Positions 8,439-17,452 are shown, numbered from the stretch's first letter. The stretch is DNA of 50,149 nt from WJMT01 sp964599635 (GCA_964599635.1 CAZRGM010000050.1:1-50149); one strand, 5' to 3'. Numbers and translations are program-made. The notes: generated by a model not told the origin, from the letters alone.

Positions 8439-8875
8439 AATCCTATCCAGCTCACAATTCTGGCTAAAAAATAGGTAGCTACTGAAACTGTTAACATAGA
8501 AGCTAGAGTCAAAATATGTTTCTGTTTTTCCATATTGTTGGCAATGAGCCCGGGGATAACGAGCCCGATTGCTCTCATCCCTACAGGCTGAGGAAGAATA
8601 CCCGGCCAGAGGAGAAACCAGATATGGGCCCATAAAGCTCCCATCAGTATGATCATGACAAATCTTCTTCTCCCGAAAAGAATAAAATATCGTGAAAACA
8701 GCTTAAAACAAAATAAACTTAAATAGGACACCACTATGGTGGCTGCTATTCTTCCAGGCTGATGGAGGTAAAGAGCCATATAAGCAGGCACAATGATTCC
8801 TCCTGGATAAATATCAAAGATCTCAACGTAAAGAACTGCAAGTAAAAGCCCTATAAAAATTGTTTCATAAGTCAT
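8435..8875 (-). CDS. pgsC: Poly-gamma-glutamate biosynthesis membrane protein PgsC/CapC
   Basis: The 146-residue protein has four or five membrane helices and the typical PgsC start, with GGIIVPAYMALYL near residues 25-37 and GLVIPGLIANNMEKQ near 104-118. PgsC pairs with PgsB to make poly-gamma-glutamate, a secreted amide-linked glutamate polymer, although its precise role in synthesis or export is not settled. The gene overlaps pgsB by 11 bp and the next gene by 4 bp, showing a tightly coupled operon. The length is usual for the family. Confidence 0.9.
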   Translation of the reverse strand: MTYETIFIGLLLAVLYVEIFDIYPGGIIVPAYMALYLHQPGRIAATIVVSYLSLFCFKLFSRYFILFGRRRFVMIILMGALWAHIWFLLWPGILPQPVGMRAIGLVIPGLIANNMEKQKHILTLASMLTVSVATYFLARIVSWIGL

Positions 8876-10046
8876 GGCGTATTCCTATGGTATCCCAATG
8901 ATCCAATAGCTCAATCCCAATCCCTCCAATATTTCCCAATCCCACCAAAACACAATCATCTCTCTCTTTCTCTAGAATCCGGGACATAACTTGTTGAGCA
9001 CTCATATTTCTCAAAGCCTCGTATTCCTTCCCTTTTTCTTCCTTCCCCATCTTTTTTTTCAATAATTCTGATTGGTCTCCAACAAAAACAATTTTTTGGA
9101 ACTCCGGAAAAAGCCGGCGTTGAAAAGCCAATATCCACTGTTGGGTCCGGTCTCCTCTGTCCTTCCTAATGTTGAACAACCCAATCCACCGCTTACTTGT
9201 TATCTTTTTGCTCTTTACAAGCTTATCAACAACATCCCGAGTGGACTTGGGATCATTGGCTGAAAAAGCGCTAATGAGATCCCACTTTCGCTTAGGTAAG
9301 CTAAATTCAGCTTTCCATAACTTTAGACTCCCTATGTCTGGGATGGCTTTCATAATCCCTGTATAGGATGCCTCCCTTTTAATATCTAAAAAATCACAGA
9401 CCGCCAGAACCAAACGAATATTTTGTATAAATTCAGACCTCGGGACCTTTCTCATAAAAGACTTGTCCTCCGCAGAATTATCTTTTTTCACTTTGACTAA
9501 TTTGGCATTTCTTTTTTTGGCTCTATCTTGGAATACAGGAAAATATTCCTCCTCTGGAAGAAAAACAGTGGAATAGTCAGTTATGGAACGGGCAAAACTC
9601 TCCGCTATCTCATTCCTTTTTTCCCCGACTTGAGCCATGTGATCCATCCTCACATTGGTCACAATAAGTATATGAGGTCTGAGCATCCGCCTGCTTTCTG
9701 CATACAGAGATTCCGGGCTAAATGACATCAGCTCAACCACCAGAGATTGAACAGACTCGGAAACGGCTTTCCGGATAACTTTCTTCTCTTCTAAGATAGA
9801 AGCCAACCCCCTTCGCTTGATTAATTTTTCTTCACCACCTGGAAAAATAAAAACAGGCTTTGAGCCCGTCGTTTTCGCCAGAACTCTAATGCCGGCATGA
9901 GTCAAACAGGAGGATAAAAGACGAGTTACTCCTGATTTTCCTCTGGTACCAGTAACACAAATCCTTAACGGTATTTTTCTTGAATTTTTATACAGACAGA
10001 TTCTCTCAATCCAGAGGCAAATCAGCAAAATCACGACTGAACTCAA
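8865..10046 (-). CDS. pgsB: Poly-gamma-glutamate synthase PgsB/CapB
   Basis: PgsB is an ATP-dependent amide ligase related to Mur ligases that polymerises glutamate. The protein has an N-terminal membrane helix, then the P-loop GTRGKSG at about residues 33-39, a NVRMDHMAQVG stretch near 130, a SANDPKST stretch near 270 and a C-terminal GLGNIGGIG motif. Its 393 residues agree with the family length. The start is uncertain: the given start is a TTG with only a weak ribosome binding site, and the frame is open for 11 more codons upstream with possible rare starts nearer to an AAGGAG. It is first in a pgsB-pgsC-pgsW-like operon; no PgsA/CapA gene is in the window. Confidence 0.9.
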   Translation of the reverse strand: MSSVVILLICLWIERICLYKNSRKIPLRICVTGTRGKSGVTRLLSSCLTHAGIRVLAKTTGSKPVFIFPGGEEKLIKRRGLASILEEKKVIRKAVSESVQSLVVELMSFSPESLYAESRRMLRPHILIVTNVRMDHMAQVGEKRNEIAESFARSITDYSTVFLPEEEYFPVFQDRAKKRNAKLVKVKKDNSAEDKSFMRKVPRSEFIQNIRLVLAVCDFLDIKREASYTGIMKAIPDIGSLKLWKAEFSLPKRKWDLISAFSANDPKSTRDVVDKLVKSKKITSKRWIGLFNIRKDRGDRTQQWILAFQRRLFPEFQKIVFVGDQSELLKKKMGKEEKGKEYEALRNMSAQQVMSRILEKERDDCVLVGLGNIGGIGIELLDHWDTIGIRHDL

Positions 10047-10143
10047 AATAACCAGGAATTCTCTGATCTCAATCTCCTTTTTTTTGACTCTTCTTCAACT
10101 CTTTTTTTCAATCTATCTTTTCATTAATCAATGGTATGAATAG

Positions 10144-10173
10144 ATTATATCGAATAAATAAAATAAAATTAAA
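10144..10173 (-). promoter_or_regulatory. Candidate promoter upstream of pgsB
   Basis: On the minus strand TATAAT (complement of 10144-10149) is preceded 18 bases earlier by TTTAAT, a weak -35. Transcription would start about 90 bases before pgsB. The surrounding 10047-10324 region is A+T-rich and shared with the divergent Spy-like gene; I see no gene in it. Confidence 0.3.
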
Positions 10174-10324
10174 ACATTTTTCATTCATAAACCAGCCTTT
10201 TTTTTTTGCTCTATCCTGGGCTAGAAATGGAGAACTTGGACCAGCTTTCCAAAAAATGGAATGAAAATATGAATTCAGGAGTCTAAATAGTGAAAAAAAT
10301 GAAAACATACAAGAGGAGAAAAAA

Positions 10325-10852
10325 ATGAAAAAATTTAGTACCTTCGCTTTTCTTATTATGAGTTTTTTTCTATCTGCTGTTCATTCCTTTGCTTTGCCTC
10401 AAATGAATCCACCTTCGTACAGACCCATCATGAGATCAGATACCGGAAGACTCCTGGCTGTTCTTAAAGCTAAACAGGAGGAACTAAAAATCACAGATGA
10501 ACAGATGAATAAAATTGAACAATTGACTTTTAAAACAGAAGATATGTTACTTGAATTCAGAAATAAGACAGCCTCCCTACAGCTTGAGTTGAGAAGACAG
10601 ATACAAAATAATGAAAATATGGATTATGAAAAAATTAAATCCCTAATCACTCAATCAGCTGAACTCAGAGCTGATTCAATCATAACCAGGATGAAATTAA
10701 GAAATGATATAAAAAATATCCTAACCAAAGAACAGTTCACCACATTAAAAGGAATGATTAAAGATATTCTCATGCACAGAAGGCTCTTGGAAAGAAGATA
10801 TCAGCCTGAAAGAAATACTAGAGTGAGAAGACCTGGCATCCACAGATATTAA
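10325..10852 (+). CDS. Spy/CpxP-like periplasmic protein
   Basis: The 175-residue protein starts with a clear signal peptide (hydrophobic residues 5-22, probable cleavage after SFA). The mature part is all-helical and charged, with two related segments: KITDEQMNKIEQL near residues 54-66 and LTKEQFTTLKGMI near 135-147. The latter fits the LTxxQ repeat of the Spy/CpxP/heavy-metal resistor family. These are periplasmic chaperones or sensors of envelope stress. The tail is Arg-rich. The start has AGAGGAG upstream. Its stop overlaps by 4 bp the stop of the convergent potassium channel gene, and it diverges from pgsB. A general chaperone role is likely but not proven. Confidence 0.75.
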   Translation: MKKFSTFAFLIMSFFLSAVHSFALPQMNPPSYRPIMRSDTGRLLAVLKAKQEELKITDEQMNKIEQLTFKTEDMLLEFRNKTASLQLELRRQIQNNENMDYEKIKSLITQSAELRADSIITRMKLRNDIKNILTKEQFTTLKGMIKDILMHRRLLERRYQPERNTRVRRPGIHRY

Positions 10853-11868
10853 CCCTGTATCTTCTTCTCAAATTGATGAATCATCTCAGGGCTGGCAATG
10901 AAAATTAAAATATCATTCTTTTTTATTTGGGTATCTGGAGAAGGGTTGAAATGATAATTTCCCGTTTCTTTATCTTTGACCGCCACCAGAACTGCCTGAG
11001 TGCTTTCCCTTAATTTACATTCAGCGATCGTTTTCCCAATGGACGGAGAACCTTCTTCAATATAGACTTCTTCAAATCTATAAAATTTTTCTCTGTCTTT
11101 CAACATCATATCTAGAAAAGTGACCACAGCCGGACGAACCATTTCAGAAACCATTCGCATACCTCCGATATACGTAGGCGAAACCACCGCATCAGCGCCT
11201 GCTTTTTTCATCTTATTATAATTATTTAAATCAACAGCCTTGCTCACTATCCTTATCTTGGGATTAAGACTGCGGGCAGTCAAAGCAACAAAGAGGTTCT
11301 CTTCATCCTTATAGAGTGAAAGAATAATCCCTTTTGCCTTTTTTATCCCCGCAGAAATAAGCACTTCGTCTTCAGCAGAATCGCCGATGATATATAAAAA
11401 ATCCTGGGATAATGAAAGCTTATCAATTTTCTCTTGAGACGGCTCTATCACCACAAATTCCCTTTGAGTTAAGATAAGTTCCTCAATAATGGTATGAGCT
11501 GTTTCATCTGAACCGCAGACAATAAAATGATCTTTAAGTTTTGATATTTTCTTATCCATTTTCCTTCTCCAGAGAATATTTTTTAGTTCACCCTCCACGA
11601 TAAAAGCGGTGATAGAGGACAAAGCAAAAGTAATGGTTGCCAGAGATAAAATAATAAAAGTGACCACAAAAATACGCGCTCCTGGATTTTCACTCAAATC
11701 AATAACCTCTTCATAACCGACAGTTGAAATCGTAATAACAGTCATATAAAGACTATCCAATAAAGACCAATCCTTGCCCCCGAAAAATTTAAATCCAATC
11801 ACACCACTCCCGAAAACCAAACAAAATATTAAAACAGATAGAATTATTCTTTTCTTGCTGTTCATCAT
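10849..11868 (-). CDS. RCK-domain potassium channel
   Basis: The 339-residue protein has a first membrane helix at about 8-28, a pore loop with the potassium selectivity filter TVGY at 49-52, and a second helix at about 65-90. A cytoplasmic TrkA-N (RCK) domain starts near residue 112, and a TrkA-C domain spans about 255-335. This is the MthK-type layout, so it should form a ligand-gated potassium channel. The usual GxGxxG nucleotide motif of TrkA-N is changed to GSDETA after FIVC, so nucleotide binding may be altered. It is the last gene of the cyclase operon, starting one base after the stop of the MscS-type gene. A second ATG follows the first directly. Confidence 0.9.
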   Translation of the reverse strand: MMNSKKRIILSVLIFCLVFGSGVIGFKFFGGKDWSLLDSLYMTVITISTVGYEEVIDLSENPGARIFVVTFIILSLATITFALSSITAFIVEGELKNILWRRKMDKKISKLKDHFIVCGSDETAHTIIEELILTQREFVVIEPSQEKIDKLSLSQDFLYIIGDSAEDEVLISAGIKKAKGIILSLYKDEENLFVALTARSLNPKIRIVSKAVDLNNYNKMKKAGADAVVSPTYIGGMRMVSEMVRPAVVTFLDMMLKDREKFYRFEEVYIEEGSPSIGKTIAECKLRESTQAVLVAVKDKETGNYHFNPSPDTQIKKNDILIFIASPEMIHQFEKKIQG

Positions 11869-11869
11869 C

Positions 11870-13492
11870 TCATTTCTTTAAAGTTAGAGAGGCAATAAAT
11901 TTTCTCATCCTATTCAATAAAGACTTCTTATTGCAACTGTCTTGAATATCCTTTTCAGAAAGTTCTCTGATTTTTTTTAAAAAATCTTGATTCTCTTTAT
12001 TTCTCATGCTGACCATATCGGCTATCATTTCAGCCAAATCCGGATTCCGAGACAATAAAAGAGCAAAATCTTCAGTTCCTATTTCCAGAAGTTGAGTTTC
12101 TTCATCAACCCAGCATGTAGCGGTTCTTGGCATCCCTGTATAAAGTGACATTTCCCCAAAAATTTCGCCTGGATTTATCGTAAACTCTGTCCTATATTTT
12201 TTCTCCTTTTCCTTATAATTCACAATCCCTTTTACTTTCCCTGAAACCACTATAAAACAACTCTCTCCCTTATCTCCCTGTCGGAAAACAGTTTCCCCCT
12301 GAGAATAAGTTTGCTTTTTTATAGAAGAAGCTAATTTCTTTATCTCATCTTCAGGTACAATCAGCTCCCCCGCTTTCTTTCCACTCTGATACCTTAAAAA
12401 AGAAGAGTTCATTAGAGAATAGAATTGATTCTCTTCTCCTTTTTGTCCAGGAAATTCTGTGACTCCTGTCCGAGGTAAGGACTTCAAAACATGCTCAACT
12501 TTATCACCTATGGGAACTGGGATTTCAATACCTTTCCTTCTGAACTTATACCAAATAAGCCTCCCAACTTTCCCCAGAATTTGATATTTTTTACTAAAAT
12601 CGGGTATCCAAAACTTTAAAACATAAGAGATCCCAAAATCTTCATAGCTAAGTATATAGGCTTCAGGAGGAGGCTCAGCCAATACTTCAGGACTATCTAA
12701 GGCTGCTTCCTTCAGTGCTTTCATGACTGATAGAGGAGAAGACCCATAGCTCACCTTTATGGGTAGAGTCAAAGCCGTCTTCTTGGCCGGACGAGAGTAA
12801 TTGACAAAAACCTCTGAAGCCATTGAATTATTGGGAACAACCACAATATTGGAATAAAAATCTTTGATCCTTGTTTCTCTCCAGTTTGTATCTATGACTT
12901 CCCCTTCTTTATCTCCGCTCTTTATCCAATCTCCTTTGCTGAAGGACTTGACTAAATGAAGAGACATCCCCGAGACAATATTCCCTAGAAGTTCTTGAAA
13001 AGCAAGTCCTAAAATCATGGTGAGTATGGCAGATGTGGCCAATAAAGGAGTGATGTCAATACCAGCCACCCCCTCCAAAACAATAAATAAAACGACTAAA
13101 TAGAATAGAAAAAGGACAAATCGATGAAGAACCCGAGGAAGAGGAAATGTTATTTCCCGGCGTTCATAAGTTGTCACAAAAATAGAATCCGTCAGCTTAA
13201 TCAAAAAGAAAAATAAAAGAAATAATGCCGCCGCATCTAAATATTTTCCCAATTGAGGATTTAGCTGAAGCCTTTGAATAAGATCAGCTGCGCGAACACA
13301 TAACACTGCGATCAAAAAAGCAATCGGGGTGATGATTCTGGATAGAAAGAGTCCAATTTTTTTGCCTTTCAGCAACAGAAATTTCTTATTGAAAAAATGG
13401 AGAAGCCCATAAAGAACAAGACCAAAGCATAAAACAAGAAGAATAACCAATCCTTCTAAAACTCCACTTCCAATAAAATCCTGATATGACAT
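11870..13492 (-). CDS. MscS-family channel with C-terminal cyclic-nucleotide-binding domain
   Basis: The 540-residue protein has four membrane helices (about residues 10-34, 50-70, 85-108 and 122-142), then the MscS pore helix and beta domain (about 142-337, with LGLAFQELLGNIVSG in the pore region and VVVPNN in the beta domain). A cyclic-nucleotide-binding domain follows at about 377-497. Its phosphate-binding cassette is intact: FGE ending at E447 and PRTAT with R456 and T457. This is the layout of bacterial cyclic-nucleotide-gated channels of the MscS superfamily. The ATG at 13492 has GAGGAG 12 bases upstream; a GTG at 13516 is in frame but lacks a binding site. Its place behind an adenylate cyclase gene suggests cAMP as ligand. 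Confidence 0.9.
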   Translation of the reverse strand: MSYQDFIGSGVLEGLVILLVLCFGLVLYGLLHFFNKKFLLLKGKKIGLFLSRIITPIAFLIAVLCVRAADLIQRLQLNPQLGKYLDAAALFLLFFFLIKLTDSIFVTTYERREITFPLPRVLHRFVLFLFYLVVLFIVLEGVAGIDITPLLATSAILTMILGLAFQELLGNIVSGMSLHLVKSFSKGDWIKSGDKEGEVIDTNWRETRIKDFYSNIVVVPNNSMASEVFVNYSRPAKKTALTLPIKVSYGSSPLSVMKALKEAALDSPEVLAEPPPEAYILSYEDFGISYVLKFWIPDFSKKYQILGKVGRLIWYKFRRKGIEIPVPIGDKVEHVLKSLPRTGVTEFPGQKGEENQFYSLMNSSFLRYQSGKKAGELIVPEDEIKKLASSIKKQTYSQGETVFRQGDKGESCFIVVSGKVKGIVNYKEKEKKYRTEFTINPGEIFGEMSLYTGMPRTATCWVDEETQLLEIGTEDFALLLSRNPDLAEMIADMVSMRNKENQDFLKKIRELSEKDIQDSCNKKSLLNRMRKFIASLTLKK

Positions 13493-13531
13493 TTTTTTAA
13501 TATTCTCCTCGATCACCCATGGTTATCAAAC

Positions 13532-14350
13532 CTATAATTCCTCGGTTAAACCCTCCTTGGCCCCATAAGTTTCAGGAAATTTATTTCTGGCACTTTTTAT
13601 TATATCATCAATCTCTTTATCAAGATGAGAAGGATTAAAATGAGAAAGATATAACTTCCTCACCTCAGCTTGACGGGCAATTTTTGTTCCTTCCAGCCAT
13701 GTGCTGTGACCCCATCCTTTCTTGCTCTGGATGTACTCATCAGGAGTAAAAGTTGAATCATAAACAAATATATGGGCTCCTTTTGCAAAAGAAACCAACT
13801 GCAAATCCATTCCTTTCTCAGGGTGTTCCGTATCGGTAGCAAATATAATGCTTTTCCCATTTTCTCTAAACCTATAGGCATATGAACCTTGAGGATGATT
13901 TAAGGGAATATGAGAAATTTGAACATCTCCTATGTGAAAATCATTGGATGGAACTTTTATGAATTTTTTTTCAGATTTTGTTTCCTCGAAAGAAATAGGG
14001 AAAAATGGACTTTCCATTAATCGGCTCAGCAATTTTTTTGTTTTTACTGGAATTAAAGGAGAATAAAAAACAATCTGAATCTTCCGAGAATAGAGAGGTC
14101 CGAAAAAAGGAATTCCCATGATATGATCTATATGGAAGTGGGTTAAAAAAAGATGAACACAAATCGGCTTTTTACCCATCTTTTTTATCAGTCCATCACC
14201 CAATCTCATGATTCCGGTGCCAGCATCTATAATCATTATTTCTCTTTTGGATGAAAAAATAGAAGCGCATGGAGTATGCCCCCCATATTTTATTTGATCC
14301 TTCCCGCACACAGGAGCCGTCCCTCTGACTCCCCAAAAAGTAAGTTCCAT
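13532..14350 (-). CDS. Metallo-beta-lactamase-fold hydrolase, possible phosphodiesterase
   Basis: The 272-residue protein is a complete metallo-beta-lactamase fold enzyme. The metal motif HxHxDH is at H71, H73, D75 and H76; other ligands are likely H152, D173, H215 and H237. The start MELTFWGVRGTAP and the GGHTPC stretch near 23-28 match a subgroup often annotated as cyclic phosphodiesterase-like (the TaR3/PhnP-related group). There is no signal peptide, so it is cytoplasmic. It lies between the cyclase and the channel that would read its product, with 15-base gaps on both sides. That context makes cyclic nucleotide hydrolysis a reasonable inference, but the substrate cannot be read from sequence. 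Confidence 0.85.
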   Translation of the reverse strand: MELTFWGVRGTAPVCGKDQIKYGGHTPCASIFSSKREIMIIDAGTGIMRLGDGLIKKMGKKPICVHLFLTHFHIDHIMGIPFFGPLYSRKIQIVFYSPLIPVKTKKLLSRLMESPFFPISFEETKSEKKFIKVPSNDFHIGDVQISHIPLNHPQGSYAYRFRENGKSIIFATDTEHPEKGMDLQLVSFAKGAHIFVYDSTFTPDEYIQSKKGWGHSTWLEGTKIARQAEVRKLYLSHFNPSHLDKEIDDIIKSARNKFPETYGAKEGLTEEL

Positions 14351-14365
14351 TTGTGTTCTTCCCTT

Positions 14366-16525
14366 TTATTTTATTTTCAAATCAAATACTCCATTCCAAT
14401 CTAAGGGAGGAGGGTTCTTTTCATACTCAAGACACCTTTCACCATACAATTGAGCTAAATCATCACCTTCTATCTTCTGAAACAAAACACCTGCCTTTTT
14501 CCATTCTCTCTTTTTGTATTCCTCAAGCGCCTTTTGAAAATCAGACGCCAATTTTATTTGAAAATCATCTGCCTCCTCTCTTTCTGCAATGATCTCAAAG
14601 ACCTTCACCGGCCGGCTTTTCCCCACCACTCTAATCACATCCACTTCTCTTGCCAAAATGCGGTCTCTAATTCGATGAAAAGTATCTTCACCTACAAGTA
14701 TAGAGATTTTATACTGTTTACATGCCCCTTCAAGCCTGGAAGCAAGGTTTACGGTATCGCCGATAGCTGTATAATCAAACCGCCTTCGTGATCCCATGTT
14801 TCCCACTACGGCAGGTCCCGTGTTAACCCCAATCCTCATAAATAGTTCATGCCCATATTTAGATTTAAAATAGTCTCTCATCTCTTTCAACCTGTTTTGG
14901 CATTCCAAAGCTGCCCGGCAGGCCTTGTAAGCATGATCCTCCTGCTCAAGAGGAGCATTCCAGAATGCAATGATAGCATCCCCCTCATACTTATCCAAAG
15001 TTCCTTGATAACTGAGAATAATATCACTCATCTCAGATAGATATAAATTAAGAAGATCCACCAGTTCTTCGGGAGACAAACCCTCAGATATGGAAGTGAA
15101 TCCTCTTATATCTGTAAAAAAAGAAGTGATGACCCTTTGATCCCCTCCCAACTTTAAAATCTTTGGATCGTTGACAATCATCTCAATGAGGGAAGGAGAA
15201 AGATAAAACTGGAATACATTTTTTATAAAACGGCGCTGCCGCCCTTCCAGGCTGTAATTTAGAAGAGCCGCACTTATAAATGCCAAAAGAACCGTAAACT
15301 CAGGAGCTATAAATTCCAGCCAATATCCTGAAAAGAAAAAAAGAACTGATACGAGTGCAGGGAGAAGTAAACAAATAAAAAAAAAGAATCCGATGATCCA
15401 AGGCCTTTTTAATAGGATCACCCCTATTCCCGTAAAAAGAGCAAAAAACAGAATAAAGGCAAAGGTGGCAGCTTTGCTGGGAAAAGAAATATAATTCTTG
15501 CTCAAAATATTATCAAGAACAGAGGCCTGGATTTCTACTCCTGGATAGACTGAACTAAAAGGAGTCGGTCTCAAATCATAAATCCCGGGTGCACTGGAGC
15601 CAACTAAAACGATTTTCCCATCAAACTTATGTGGAGGAATTTGGGGTTTTATTCCTTCATTCATTTGAGCCCAGGAATTAATGATAGAAGCGATCGAATA
15701 AGTGGGGTAAGCACCTTGAGGTCCAGAATATTTGATGACCATCTGACCTGAATCATCCAAAGGAATCCCTCTTCCTTCAAACCAAAGCTCCTCCCTTTCC
15801 TTAATAGCGACTTGACTCCCTTTGACAAACTGAGCCAACGCTAAAGGAACAGCAGGGATTATCATCCCGTTGTAAGAAAAAAGCAGGGGAATCCGACGAA
15901 AAATTCCATCTCCATCTGGAGAAAATCGTACATTCCCAATTCCTTTTGATGCAGCCCAAAGATTCTCTTCAGGAAAAGTCGCGGATTTCATTTGGTATAC
16001 GGGATTCATTTTTTCCCCTGATTCAATCCCTGAATGCATTTTCGAAATTCTCTCACTTGACTCTTCAGTTTCGTCTTCTTTCTCACTCAAAAAAACTGGC
16101 AGAAAAATATTCCCCGCCTCTTTAATGGAGGAGGCAAACATGAGGTCATCTTCGACTCCATATCCTGATGTTTCAGAAAACATCAAGTCAAAAAAAACCG
16201 CTTGGGCTCCTCCAGATTTCAAGTATCTTACGATATAGGAATAAATCTCTCTAGGCCAAGGCCAGGAAAGCCCCTGTTGTTTTTCATAAACATTTAAACT
16301 GTATTGGTCGATTAAAAAAATAACGATATTTTCCTCTACCGCAGAGGCATCTGACAACTGTCTGAGTCTCAAATCCCATGACTTCCATTCAAGCTGCCGG
16401 AAAAATTGAAGTTCATACAATAATAAAGCGGTTAAAAACGACAGAACTCCAATGACAATCCCTCGGAAAATTTTTCCTTTGAAAATGCTTTTCTTCAATT
16501 TTTTATAAACCTGGATGATGAACAA
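14366..16525 (-). CDS. CHASE2-domain class III adenylate cyclase
   Basis: The 719-residue protein has an N-terminal membrane helix (about 20-38), an extracytoplasmic CHASE2 sensor domain (about 45-345), three membrane helices (about 352-424) and a class III cyclase catalytic domain (about 463-648). The metal-binding aspartates are D472 (in FTDIRGFTS) and D516 (in KYEGDAI). The purine-reading pair is K512 with T586, and the transition-state residues are N593 and R597. All catalytic residues are present, so it should be active and make cAMP. A C-terminal tail of about 70 residues is helical and charged. It is the third gene of a tight operon and presumably converts an outside signal into cAMP for the downstream channel. 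Confidence 0.93.
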   Translation of the reverse strand: MFIIQVYKKLKKSIFKGKIFRGIVIGVLSFLTALLLYELQFFRQLEWKSWDLRLRQLSDASAVEENIVIFLIDQYSLNVYEKQQGLSWPWPREIYSYIVRYLKSGGAQAVFFDLMFSETSGYGVEDDLMFASSIKEAGNIFLPVFLSEKEDETEESSERISKMHSGIESGEKMNPVYQMKSATFPEENLWAASKGIGNVRFSPDGDGIFRRIPLLFSYNGMIIPAVPLALAQFVKGSQVAIKEREELWFEGRGIPLDDSGQMVIKYSGPQGAYPTYSIASIINSWAQMNEGIKPQIPPHKFDGKIVLVGSSAPGIYDLRPTPFSSVYPGVEIQASVLDNILSKNYISFPSKAATFAFILFFALFTGIGVILLKRPWIIGFFFFICLLLPALVSVLFFFSGYWLEFIAPEFTVLLAFISAALLNYSLEGRQRRFIKNVFQFYLSPSLIEMIVNDPKILKLGGDQRVITSFFTDIRGFTSISEGLSPEELVDLLNLYLSEMSDIILSYQGTLDKYEGDAIIAFWNAPLEQEDHAYKACRAALECQNRLKEMRDYFKSKYGHELFMRIGVNTGPAVVGNMGSRRRFDYTAIGDTVNLASRLEGACKQYKISILVGEDTFHRIRDRILAREVDVIRVVGKSRPVKVFEIIAEREEADDFQIKLASDFQKALEEYKKREWKKAGVLFQKIEGDDLAQLYGERCLEYEKNPPPLDWNGVFDLKIK

Positions 16526-16534
16526 GCCGAAGAA

Positions 16535-17452
16535 TCACTTCAATCCTTTTATGGACCCTTTAAACCTTGACGTTCGAACCATTTCTTTTTGAGGGACAAA
16601 AGTCAATGAAGATATCTCCTTTTGAGCCCGCGCTATTCTATCAACTGCACTGGGATGAGTTTGAAACCACCCTTTTTTTGTGCCCTGAGAAGAATCCTGC
16701 TTCATGGTCTCAAGGAAATCAAGAAGGCCCTTAGGGTCATATCCTGTCCGAGCCGCAATTTTGACAGAAATTCGATCCGCTTCATATTCATACTTTCGAT
16801 CGTATCCTCTTTCTATTAATTTTTCGGCTATATCACTTAAAGCACCTTCAAAAATATCTGTTAATTGAGAAAGTTTTTTAGGCCCATATTCTTCCACAGC
16901 TTTCTCTCCAATAAGAGTGAAGGCATCGATCAGACGTGAATTTTTTATTGCCTGAAGGCCATGCTTTTCCTGAACATGGCCCACTTCGTGTGCCAAAATA
17001 CATCCAATCATTTCTTCGTTTTCACATCTTTTTAACAACCCTTTGCTTATAAAAATAAAACCTGACGGAGCCGAAAGGGCATTGACTTCCTCTGTGTCCA
17101 GCACTAAAAAATGATATCCGGAATAAATTTCTGGCCTGTCCGAATGAAATACAACAGCTTGGCCAATGTGGTTTATATAACGGCTCAGATCTTCATCCTT
17201 GTAGATCGGATACCTAGAGAGGATTAAAGCCGCCACAGCTCGGCCAATATAGTACTCCTCTTCCTCAGATATATCCCCAAATCCTGTGCGGAGAGCCTCC
17301 GTTGTCTTAGAAACAGTTTCTTTATCAGATGTCACGGCCTGACCTACTTTCCCTAAAACACCAGCGCTTTTTTCCATGACAGAACATTTTAGAATAATCA
17401 GAATGAAAAACAGACAGAAAACTAAAAAAAACAGGGTCTTTATGTTTTTCAT
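16535..17452 (-). CDS. M48-family metallopeptidase lipoprotein
   Basis: The 305-residue protein has an N-terminal hydrophobic signal ending in ILKC, a plausible lipobox with C23 as the lipidated residue. The zinc motif HEVGH is at 155-159, and the third ligand lies in YEYEADRIS near residue 220, as in the M48C (BepA/LoiP-like) group. The later GWFQTHPS stretch is also typical. Such peptidases act in the periplasm on outer membrane or misfolded envelope proteins. The start overlaps the stop of the SH3 gene as ATGA, and the cyclase gene starts nine bases after its stop. Its place in the operon suggests envelope quality control linked to the cyclase sensor. Confidence 0.88.
   Translation of the reverse strand: MKNIKTLFFLVFCLFFILIILKCSVMEKSAGVLGKVGQAVTSDKETVSKTTEALRTGFGDISEEEEYYIGRAVAALILSRYPIYKDEDLSRYINHIGQAVVFHSDRPEIYSGYHFLVLDTEEVNALSAPSGFIFISKGLLKRCENEEMIGCILAHEVGHVQEKHGLQAIKNSRLIDAFTLIGEKAVEEYGPKKLSQLTDIFEGALSDIAEKLIERGYDRKYEYEADRISVKIAARTGYDPKGLLDFLETMKQDSSQGTKKGWFQTHPSAVDRIARAQKEISSLTFVPQKEMVRTSRFKGSIKGLK

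Noticed and set aside
8439..8633. N-terminal 65-codon extension of the PgsW-like frame.
   Set aside because: It lies inside pgsC in another frame; the ATG at 8438 overlaps the pgsC stop and is followed by a membrane anchor.
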